A DNA stretch of 64,000 bases from Anaspis maculata (taxonomy: Eukaryota > Arthropoda > Insecta > Coleoptera > Scraptiidae): positions 52,077,416 to 52,141,415 of the forward strand of contig OX421966.1 of NCBI GenBank assembly GCA_949128115.1, given 5' to 3'. The notes beneath the pieces were generated by a model. That model was given only the letters and a program-made list of their open reading frames with translations, ran no database searches and was not told the DNA's origin. Made by a program: the position numbers and the translations under genes. Numbering within the stretch: position 1 is the first letter of the stretch; each line of letters begins with the position of its first letter. Shown here one piece after another: positions 48,656 through 57,249 of the stretch.

Positions 48656-48905
48656 TGTAAGGCAACAAAAGGCCAGAGTGGACAACATAATATATAATAT
48701 ACAATGATAATATGCTTCGTAACAACTTAAGACAATCTACTATCACAACTATAGACCGCAGGTACTCAACGTGCTAAGCCGTCAGCCCTTAGCTTAAGAC
48801 TGCCTGAGTGGCGGCCATCCAGTGGGAACGTGAGGGGCCAGGATTTCGGTAATAAAACATGCAGACGGATCGGGTTGCCGTCTTGCTTTATCGTCGTTCC
48901 CAACA
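48656..48905 (-). repeat. LTR (5' side in coding sense)
   Basis: Identical by eye to 44311-44560. Followed on the plus strand by the second CGAT target duplication at 48906-48909. Confidence 0.95.
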
Positions 48906-49100
48906 CGATATGGCACCGGAGTCGGAGCGAAAACTGTACGGAGATGTGACCCACGGATCCAGATGATGAGGAAAAGTACAAAATATCCTCCCTGGACACG
49001 ACCGACTTGAGAGTTTTTCACTGGTCAGATTCGACACGGCTCACAGCAGCCAGTAGTAGCAGCAGCATCTCAAAATGTCGAGTTCCAGTTATGCCCCCTT
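48906..49100. other. Flank of LTR insertion
   Basis: On the minus strand an ATG-initiated Leu-run peptide (MLLLLLAAVSRVESDQ, from about 49068) resembles a tiny signal sequence, with a GTGAGC donor-like site directly after the Leu/Ala run. Whether it belongs to the frame cut by the retrotransposon is unknown. Confidence 0.2.
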
Positions 49101-49373
49101 TTATAATAGCCTTCTTGATGATGGTCGATGCATAATTTCGTAATTTAGCATTCGAATGGCTCGTTTCCTGACTTGTTTTTGCACACGTTGTGTATACAGC
49201 GACCCAAGCGAATCGTCCACATGCTGCCATTGGCTGTGTGCGGTGGCCGTTTTTATCTCTCTTTCTGAACTGACGACGATGCCCCGCAACTTTGCCTGTG
49301 CCTCGGGAGAGATCTCAAGAGGTGTAGAGATGGGCACGTTGCGTTTCCATTTCGGCTGTTCTAGCGGTCGCAT
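49101..49373 (-). CDS. Hypothetical 90-codon protein
   Basis: An ATG-started minus frame that is hydrophilic and balanced in composition (contains MRPLEQPKWKRN, SSEREIKTATAHSQWQHVDD, RKRAIRMLNYEIMHRP). It has no hydrophobic segment, Cys cluster or known motif. It lies about 200 bases from the LTR insertion. Its protein-like composition makes it one of the better unassigned frames, but with no homology in memory, and overlapped by frames on the other strand, it may not be a gene. Confidence 0.25.
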   Translation of the reverse strand: MRPLEQPKWKRNVPISTPLEISPEAQAKLRGIVVSSEREIKTATAHSQWQHVDDSLGSLYTQRVQKQVRKRAIRMLNYEIMHRPSSRRLL

Positions 49374-50400
49374 AATCGGTACTCATTATTCCAAAAACAA
49401 TTGGAAGTTGTGAATCATCTGACCGTGAGAAAAGAACCGCGTTGATTTCCTCTCCACTATTTTTTCCGGGCAACTTTTTTTATACAAATCATGTAGGCCG
49501 TGCAGATGGCCATGACTGTAGTGGTTTCCATGCGATACCCATGTGATTCTCAAACTTTTATGACTAGCAATAAGTTGAAAACCCTTCTTAATTATGCTTG
49601 TTGTAATTTGAGGCTCTGAACGCGGGTATAGTTAAGGCGGGTATACTCGTCAAAGTAATGAGCTTTGTTTAAAACCATATTCTAATTTTTCTACATCATT
49701 TCGCCACTCTCTATTTTTTTTATAATTTTTAGAACGCGTTTCTCTCAAGCTTCAAAATGTGGTTCTGAAAATAGCGACTCACAAGTAGTTTTTCTCCAAT
49801 AATTTATTCAGTCAAGTAACTTGTTATCGGTTCAGTTTGCTTTAACACTTTTTTGGCGTTACAATTGCCAAAGCTTCGGTCATGATGGTTGAAATTGCTC
49901 ATTTCTTTGAATGCGGGACGCTGACTGCTGAGCACAATTAAATTACCTATTCCCAGGTTTCGTTTTGCGGTATGGAAACCCTCGTAACTTATTTGCTCTG
50001 TGGCAAAAGGAAATTGAAAAATTACGTTATTACGTCGCAGACCCCGGCCGCATTGATTTCCACGTCGCATTTCAATACCCTTCCTCGCGTCTAATTCGAT
50101 TTGGCGTCGCGTTTCCACATTCAGCATTTCCAATTCCAATTTTTCTTGTTACAAACCTTGGATATCTACAAACGATCTGGTGGAGGGTCGTACTGGATGC
50201 GAAATCTCATATTTTTCCGCCGACGCTCCCATCTCTAGCGCCAAGACAGGTTTCGTGTTGTTTCTCATTATAAATCAACAAGAGTGCTGTGACGTCATTG
50301 CGACTAGGCAACGCCGCACAGTCGCCCAAGCCATTCTCGGGCTCGTCCTTCAAGCCGTAATCCCAATCCGCATCAGGTCGACAGCACCGTGAGCATTTCC
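49374..50400. other. Unassigned stretch
   Basis: Frames on both strands (to 111 codons) overlap each other without known motifs. The DNA is AT-rich to about 49900 and then rises in GC toward the island that follows. Confidence 0.45.
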
Positions 50401-51510
50401 ATCCTCAAGTCGCTATTTCGTTAATTCCACGGCCCTGTGCTTCGCTCGGCCGGGGGTTGCCCTCTCTGCCAGAGGGATTATCCAAGGCGGCGTTTTCTTT
50501 CCTTCGAGAAAAACTCCTTGTGTGCGCGCTCGAAATATCCAGGCGGCGAAGAGAAGAGAAAAGAAACTTCGCGTCGTCGTCCGAGTGTCCTATAATACCA
50601 GAGCCGTCCATGTTCGTGGTGGGCGTGAGTTGATGCTTTTCGCGTGCATGAACGAGCCGGTCCACTGTAATGAAAGCTGCGCGCGAGAGGACGTGGCAAC
50701 CGCGCCTTGAACCAAAACGGGGCGGTGCGGGGGGAAGGGAGGCGAGAATCTGGGGCTCTGTGGGTATATTGTGTCCCCTTACTGGGTACCAGGCGAGGGT
50801 TATTCTTACTTTTTCAAAGCGACAGTAGCTGTTGCCCGAAAACACGCACAATTTTTTGTTTATAGAGTTGCAAAACACAAATCAAAATGTTGTTTGGTCG
50901 GAAAGGCCACACCCTTTCGTTAGAGCAACACCAGAAAGCGCTCGGTAAACAACACTACACTTAATCCCTTAGGGTAATCCAAGCTGGAAAAGAGAATAAA
51001 TCCAAAAAAGGTATCCAAAATGTGGGCAGAGGTGTACTACTTGATCCTTCAAAAAAATAAAAATAAAACAGCACCACTCGTGTAAGATGCTCGGTCCTAG
51101 AAAGCTGTGGAAGTAATGGCCGCCCGGTTCTATCCCTACCACTCTTTTATACGGCGGCAGGACTTGCGCACGGCAACGCCAACTGCGTCGAGAGGGGCGA
51201 GGGACGGGGCAGGATTATTTAGAGCAAAAACGCTTCTCGCGCAAATTGTTGCTCCTGTGATGCTTGATTTTCTGGGTATCGATTGCTCTGCTGTGCTGGC
51301 TCTGTGGCTTCACCACCTCTCCCCTAACCCTGGGATGAGATGCGAAATTCCTGGGGACTCTTTTTATTTTCTTCCCCGTGCTCGCCCGTGCAGTTCCGCA
51401 ATGTCGGCAACCGGAGACACACAAAATCTGACAGAAATGCAATTAGCCCCGGTGCAAGCTTTGCAAAGTTCACCACTGCGTGATGATGAAAACGAAACTG
51501 GTTAATAAAC
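50401..51510. promoter_or_regulatory. GC-rich island, two cores
   Basis: CG-rich cores at about 50400-50770 and 51110-51230 stand out against the flanks. Long frames cross on both strands (50405-50878 minus, 157 codons; 51107-51505 plus, 132 codons), with Ser/Arg/Pro-rich translations that I do not recognise. GTGGCAACCGCGC at 50693 resembles motifs of the 39-40 kb island. Possibly promoter or enhancer DNA for spen. No start site was identified. Confidence 0.3.
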
Positions 51511-52384
51511 ACATGGGGAGGGAACAATTGAAAGTGAAATTATCAAAGTTTCTCGGCTAAAATGTGACCCGAGCTAATGATGTTACGGACTCTCATTCCT
51601 GGAAGTAGTACTCGCAGTTGAAGCGATAGTTTGGGTTCATTAATGGCGTTGTTGAGAATGGTCCAGGGAAGTCAGTTCAGTCAAGAGGTCCCCTGTACTG
51701 TTGCTAACTGCTCGTAGAGTTGGCAACAGTTCCTCGACTGCCTCATCGTGTCATGTCAAAAAACAGTCAAGTCTTTATTAGTATGTACGTCAAAACTATG
51801 GTGACGCCAGTCAAAACATGTCAAAGTCTGTCAGCATATCAATTATGCGTGGCCAAAAACCCACGATCATGCAGTTCTCAAGATAATGAGAAATTAGGAA
51901 ATCAATTTCGAAATCAAGAACAAGATGTCTGCCCCACGTCATACATTTTTCTCTTGAGAGCAGACTGACGTTATTAAAGAACCAATTATTGAACGGTGAA
52001 ATGATAATAACGCAAAATTCTTAACACGGTGTCCTTTATTTTTACCTAATATAATAGTGAACAACTATTATAGATAGTGGTGTGCATGTCATTTTTCTTC
52101 ATGATGGGTCGGGTGTTTATTGAAGTGTGCAACTAATTATGTACTTCAAAACGTCGTTACTTATAAGCTATTACAACTGAGTAATTTATAGTTTGGCTTT
52201 GTTAAATTTTATCTGCGCTATTCAGTTACAGAATACATTTCGAGATTAGTTCGGATGAACAAGAGTCGCATCTATAGCTGGGCCAAAAGTCAGAGTAGAT
52301 TTTGGAAAGGAGGTAACTGATACGTCAGGGGTTTCCAATTTTTTTTTTCCAACAGCAAACTGAGAAAAATGGAGATTTGATCAG
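51511..52384. other. Unassigned stretch
   Basis: No recognisable coding or repeat structure. A T-run at about 52340-52348 precedes the transposase relic. Confidence 0.45.
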
Positions 52385-52700
52385 TAACAATTATGGAAAA
52401 GGTATCTTCCAAATGCCCTTCGTTTGCCGCTTCACAAAGCTCAGTTCTTTTGAGAACATTTTCCATTCATTATAACTCCTAAAATTTCTGGGTGCAGCGC
52501 TCCGATTTCAGCTTCAAACTTCAAAGTGACCTCTAATTGCTAGATGGTTCGAGGTTTATTATTGCGATAAATGTGACCATAAAAAGTCGAGGGCTTTAAT
52601 ATCGGGCTAATATGGTAGCCAGTTGAATTCGAAATCGCTTGAAATCAATCGCTTCTCGAAAATGTCCCTGACGATGTTGGTTGTTGGGTCTAGCATGGTC
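52385..52700 (-). pseudogene. Decayed Tc1/mariner-type transposase C-terminus
   Basis: The minus strand reads TNIVRDIFEKRLISSDFEFN, then WLPY-stop-PDIKALDFLWSHL. This is a clear match to the signature WPPYSPDLNPLDFFLWGHL that carries the third acidic residue (D of PDL/LDF block) in IS630/Tc1/mariner transposases of insects. Upstream in another frame DHARPN corresponds to the QDGA.PH segment, and downstream RTI*QLEVTL...CEAANEGHLEDTF fits the family's C-terminal 'GGHLE..F' ending. At least two frameshifts and several stops (near 52612 and about 52565) disable it. The N-terminal DNA-binding part and terminal repeats were not identified. Confidence 0.75.
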
Positions 52701-53561
52701 CCAAAGATCCGAAATTAATTTCTACCACAAAGTGACACGTCGGGTTTTTGCAAAGAACGCCTCAATTGGAATATACAGTTGGAACTACATCACAGGGTTA
52801 TCTGCAGCAGGGCGTAAAGAAATTTCCATCACAGTCCGATATCTTCCACCGGTAGTCGATGTGCTCGGTTAATGGAAATAATCTATGTGTGACTTTGAAA
52901 CCAAAACTCTGTGCCACTTTTACTGAAACAAACAATACTCATGCCAAAAGCCCTAACGACAAAAAAGTCATTTCATTTTAAAAACCTGCTCTGATTTTCG
53001 GTCGGCCCACCTGTAGAACTTAGAATTATGTTAGTTTGAAATGACTGGAAAATCCGTTTTTGTTTTTAATTTGTGTTCTTGTTGATCATCACGGTTGTCA
53101 TTGTAAAACACACCATTTATTTATCACTTGTACAGTTCAAAGTCTCCATTTTATTGCAGTTTTATTGTGCTACGTATGACTCAACGTTTCATGATTGCAT
53201 TCACTATAAAATTGCACATAAAAACTTGTTGAGAAATTGTGAAGCGAAATTTTCATTGATGGGAAAACATGACTTTATGGTTGGGAAAAGCACCTTGTTT
53301 ACTGCCAAGCAAGCCCCAATCGATACGTGTGCCGTGTGCTGTGTACGCTTGAAAACTTGAAGGAAACTCTATAATGAAGGGGTTCTGAAGGGACGTAATA
53401 AGGCAAGTTGATTAGAAATCAACGCGTTATTATGTATGGTCGTATAGCAGCGCGGAAAAGCCTTGACTGGCGCGTGTTTTGACATCATGACGTCGTCCCT
53501 GATGAGGTCCCCTGCCCTTTTTACAACAACTACGGTTGGGTGGTGTAGAAAAGCTGAAGTT
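52701..53561. other. Unassigned stretch
   Basis: Probably includes further decayed transposon sequence just right of the transposase relic; no readable frame is left. A 95-codon plus frame at 53073-53360 has no motif I recognise. Confidence 0.4.
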
Positions 53562-53689
53562 GTCAGTCAGTGTTGCCATCGACCACAATGACCGTCTTCA
53601 CAGTCCCCTGCAAATTGCTGAGCATTATCCATCCCGATGTGACAGCATTTGATTGTGCCATTAAGGTGTGTGAGAACCGCATTCCCATT

Positions 53690-53735
53690 GTCGCCACAGC
53701 AACCATTAGAATATTGCCATTGTTGCCACGGCAAC
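53690..53735. promoter_or_regulatory. Pair of RFX X-box-like sites
   Basis: GTTGCC-AC-GGCAAC at 53722-53735 is a perfect inverted repeat fitting the X-box consensus GTNRCC-N(0-3)-RGYAAC bound by RFX factors. GTCGCC-AC-AGCAAC at 53690-53703 also fits. A half site (GTTGCCAT) lies near 53571. The pair is 32 bases apart, centre to centre, about 0.8 kb upstream of the spen exon. A regulatory role is inference. Confidence 0.45.
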
Positions 53736-53813
53736 CGGGGGGTCATGCGGAAATGCCATTATATTACTCGCCTAAATCTGATTTATAAGATCTTTGACCT
53801 GTAAAGATGAAAA

Positions 53814-54323
53814 ATGGACTGCGTTATCGCGCACGTTACTACTGCATGGATAGTTCTTTGGCAGGTGTCGCCGCCGCCGCCGCCCCGGATGCGGCGTCGA
53901 AATAAGATCTTATTACTCTTCGCCGTGATGGCGCTTTGCACGTTCAAATTTGATGTGTCCGATATGGCTCAAACCAAAGGGGACGCGCGGAGCAATTTTG
54001 ATTCAATTGACGCGGAAATCCTCGACCATCTTCCCCGCTTGTCCTTTCTATACCCCCGCACCTCGTGGCCGCCATTTTACGATGCCCCCGGACGATCTCA
54101 TTATGCTTTTATGGGGCGGCGCGACCGAATCCGAACCCCGGGCACACCGATAAAATTCCACTGCTCCATACAATACTGCACTTCCATGTTTTTATTTCTC
54201 CGCACATGCGGGCGCAACCAAAGGGCATTTGTTTGTTTTGCTTGTTATTTCGATTTAGCCCGCCGGAGAATGGACCTAATGGAATGTAAATATTTGAGTT
54301 TGTCTCCTATACGGCAGCGATAG
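53814..54323 (+). other. 169-codon open frame, unrecognised
   Basis: Starts with ATG-less MDCVIAHVTT as read, includes a Pro run from a (CCG)n tract at about 53868-53885, a hydrophobic KILLLFAVMALCTF segment and Cys residues near the end. It lies in a GC-richer section directly upstream of the spen exon on the same strand. It is not similar to Spen. Long for chance in this window, but composition-driven openness is likely. No splice donor leading to the next exon was established. Confidence 0.15.
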
Positions 54324-54525
54324 GGTCCCTTTATGACTGATTGGGAAATCCTCGTCTTGAATCGATCCGTACACAACGACGACGTTTTGCTGCTGACTCA
54401 ACTTTGTTCTGCTCTCAACAGTTCAATGTTTTCTTATTATTCAATAGACGGTTGTTGTTTTTTTTTTATCAATCCAAAACGATAGAGAGCAAGCGCTGAT
54501 TGTGTTGTTATTTCAATTGTTGCAG

Positions 54526-54786
54526 GTATGGCCGCGTGCAGAGTGTCAAATTGTTGCCGAGGGGCACCAAGGAGGAGGCGAGCGAGGGGCAGATGGCGTG
54601 TACGGTGGCGTTTATGGATATCAAGAGCGCGTCCAAAGCCCACAACGCCGAACACAAGCTCGACGATAGAACTCTGACCACGGAGTACTATGAACCTGCT
54701 GCCATTCCGTCCGCTGCTTCGCCGCAGAACACACCCTCCTCGTACACTACCTCGCCGGGTAGCACTAGATTTCCCAACGGCCATGG
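54526..54786 (+). CDS. spen: Split ends (Spen) internal exon, second half of RRM1
   Basis: Spen is a very large nuclear RNA-binding co-regulator (N-terminal RRMs, C-terminal SPOC domain) used in Notch, Wnt, EGFR and ecdysone-related transcription control in insects. This exon begins after TTGCAG (54520-54525) and ends before GTAAGT (54787). Its first base completes a split codon and its last two bases open a Gly codon, so it is a symmetric 261 bp exon giving 86 full residues. The translation opens YGRVQSVKLLPRG (beta-2), continues ACTVAFMDIKSASKAHNAEH (beta-3/RNP1 strand and helix 2), then LDDRTLTTEYYEPAAIPSA (beta-4 and the start of the linker), and ends in a Ser/Thr/Pro-rich stretch. This matches the first RRM of Drosophila Spen and human SPEN (YGRVESVK...FVDIKSAQKAHN). 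The RNP2 half (LWVGNLPEN-type) must lie in an upstream exon, which I did not find here. The exon is much more GC-rich than its flanks. Confidence 0.9.
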
Positions 54787-55315
54787 GTAAGTTCTAGACG
54801 AGACTCAATCTCATATCAAACGTTTTCACTCTTCACAGCTTTGATCTTGGGTATATTATATGGTCTCTACGCCTCCCTTATCATTCATCAATTCGATCCT
54901 GACCCGTTGCACATTTATTACGTCCCTGTGTAAAGCATGCTGGGTAACTGGAAAGCTGTAACTAGAGAGCTACCAGTTATAAGTAAGCAGCATTAAGAAA
55001 TAACCAAATTAATGTTGAAAAGGTCTCAAACTACGTCTGTAGCAATTGAATTTGTAAACGTTTTGTAATTCAACTTTGTCGTTGTCCAACAACAAGTTGC
55101 AACTTGTAATGAAGAATCAATAGTGATGTACAAGTGACAGCACAGTTTTCCAGGGCAGAAGCCGAAGCCGCAAACATAAGCAAACCCAGTGGACAAACTC
55201 TGACATCGAAAGACGGTACCGACCGGGAACAACTGATAAATCAACTTGGAAAACTGTCTCCGCCTTGTGGAATGGTACAAAACCACGGATATCATCTTAA
55301 ACTTGCAATTATATA

Positions 55316-56058
55316 CTACACAGGACGGTTCAACTTCGGTATCCTCACACACTGTACTCTAACAATGTAGCTTAAGTTCCTTGCCAGTCGTTCGCCTACT
55401 TGAGAGTTCAGTTGAACTCTGAGCCAGATAGTGTTATCACTCTTAATCGACAACAGCTGTGGATGGTCAATACTGTCAATCAGTAGCACGATTGCCAGCC
55501 AAGTCAACTGCGTTGGCAGACCAGCAGAGCGATTCTGTAACTTGTTATGCACTCATATCGACAGACTCATTATCAGCAAATAGGAAAAAATGAACCAATA
55601 ACCAATACCGATAGCGAAAATGACGATTGTATGAGTAGTAACAAGCCCAAACCACTTGGAGAAAAGAGCTTTCTGGAGGCCCAAAGGAGCTTCGTTGATT
55701 GCTAACGACTCCATTTTGGGATATTCATGTATGTGAGACTTGGGATCTCCAGCGATGCACTCGACACAGACTAGCTTCGGACACAAAAATGCTCCTGCGG
55801 ATAAGAATTTTTCGGATTCAACCCGGCTGTACTTTAAACCTACCAGAAAATGTTTTGGCCGAGTCACTGCATTCAAAACGGAAGAACTCTGCGGAGAAGC
55901 GTCCAAAGATCCACATCAACTGTGTCTTCGGTCCGGCAAACTTGCGACATACCGGAAAAGAAAGCCTCTACCGCTTTGCCGCATGCGTTGACGTCTTTGT
56001 ACAGTTTACGTTTCCGAGGTTCGATAAATGTCTGTTCTACGTTGAAAAAGAACTTCAA
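55316..56058 (-). pseudogene. Possible decayed coding sequence, unrecognised
   Basis: Three minus frames tile this interval: 56058-55873 (includes YKDVNACGKAVEAFFSGMSQ), then, after a frame change, 55906-55553 (Cys-containing CPKLVCVECIAGD, then a hydrophobic stretch VTTHTIVIFAIGIGYWFIFS), then in the same frame after one stop, 55552-55316 (LTWLAIVLLI). One stop and one frameshift would separate about 250 codons with two membrane-like segments. The opposite strand is also open, so chance is a real alternative. I cannot name a family. Confidence 0.2.
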
Positions 56059-56749
56059 TTTTACACCAAGCTAGATTTTAATTATGTGACATACGACTAT
56101 CTGGTATCTTCTTCATATTATTTATACGTGCCACGAGATGAGGTTCAACTCCCTCTGAGCATGAACTTTTTGTGCCCTCTCAGCAAGGCGCTCCTCAAGT
56201 TTGGTTTGCTCCAGAAACTTAAGAACCCGGCCATCTTACGCCGTATCCGCCCTATATGGTCGCAATTGCTTTTGGGTTCCAACTACATATCTTACCGCGA
56301 AAATCAAATGTAGGTATCTATCTAACTCCCGATCTAACTGGAGAAGTGGAGACATTCACGCCTCATTATAGCGGACAAATGGAGTGGACAGGAGTTACGT
56401 CATTACTTCTTAAAACGTTCACTGCCACGCTGTGGGACCGGTAGCATGAAGTTTCACCGCTCCACCAGGCCGCGCTGGTCCCACCAGCAGGAAATTTTAA
56501 TTTTTCCAGATTTCTGGCTGAGTACGCTGCATATCGACAATGTCAATGGTCCATCACGGCCTGGGAGGTTACAAGTGCATGGATATCTTTTTATTTTTTT
56601 GATACATGCAAAATGTGGCCCCTCAAGAGTACTAACTAATGTTGGGATCATTTTTTCGTAATTTTTCGAAAAACCCAAGTATATATTTCAAACTGTCATC
56701 TGTGCTAGGGGACTCAGTTTTTGATGCACTATAACATGACATCAATGGC

Positions 56750-56862
56750 CTGGTTAGAATTTTACCAGTAAGCGCATCATCGCTTTTTGGCTTTCGTGGC
56801 ACAACGCATGGCATGAAAGCCAATAAGCGATGCTGCGCTTACGACTAAAATTAAACCACGGA
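56750..56862. repeat. ~110 bp hairpin
   Basis: GTAAGCGCATCATCGCTTTT (from 56768) and TGGCTTTC pair with GAAAGCCA.TAAGCGATG.TGCGCTTAC (to 56842), a stem of about 28 bp with few mismatches around a ~19-base loop. Weaker pairing (TTAGAATTTTA with its complement) extends the stem outward. Either a small MITE or a structured RNA; the stem length would suit a microRNA-like precursor, but nothing shows that it is processed. Confidence 0.6.
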
Positions 56863-57249
56863 CGGCTTAATAAGCTGACTAAACCCATATCACGTGTGTG
56901 TTACCCCCTTCCCAATTCCACAGCTCAAGCTTTAATTTCAAGCACCTTACCTGCTCTCTTTTAAAACTTAGGTACTACGTTATCTACAAAAAGGTTTTTT
57001 GTTAAAGTTAAATCCAGAGATATTTTATGTTACAGAGTTTTAACAGGCTGCGTAAAACATAAAGAAGAATCAGATCAGGTACTTATCTGTTGTTACTTCA
57101 TATTCCGCATTTTAAAAACGACCCCCTAGTTATATTTCAAAACGTCCGTCGTGAAAAATGTGAAATTTTGTTACAGCAAACGAAATAAAAGGTACTAATC
57201 TCAAAAGCAGTTGAAAAATCACAAAAAGAAGTTATAATGAACCACACGA

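Larger units (their letters stand above)
44311..48905 (-). mobile_element. Complete non-autonomous LTR retrotransposon, Ty3/gypsy-like
   Basis: Two identical 250 bp LTRs (44311-44560 and 48656-48905) with TG...CA ends are bracketed by CGAT duplications. Coding sense is minus, so 48905 is the 5' side. In order on the minus strand: LTR, a primer-binding-like site (48638-48652), an unrecognised frame in the gag position (48470-48237), about 1 kb without recognisable pol domains, a broken integrase C-terminus (47157-46810), about 1.9 kb of tandem repeats (46727-44820), then a 3' LTR. Protease, reverse transcriptase, RNase H and the integrase core are missing. Identical LTRs indicate a recent insertion, which must have used proteins from another element. 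The purine tract before the 3' LTR is weak. Confidence 0.95.
54787..57249. other. Intron downstream of the spen exon
   Basis: Begins with a consensus donor. No further Spen exon was recognised. At 55026-56058 the minus strand is almost continuously open across four frames (108, 78, 117 and 61 codons), two of them in the same frame separated by one stop at 55553. The plus strand has a 204-codon frame at 55699-56313. None resembles a family I know; a decayed inserted gene is possible. A hairpin at 56750-56862 is listed separately. Confidence 0.6.
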
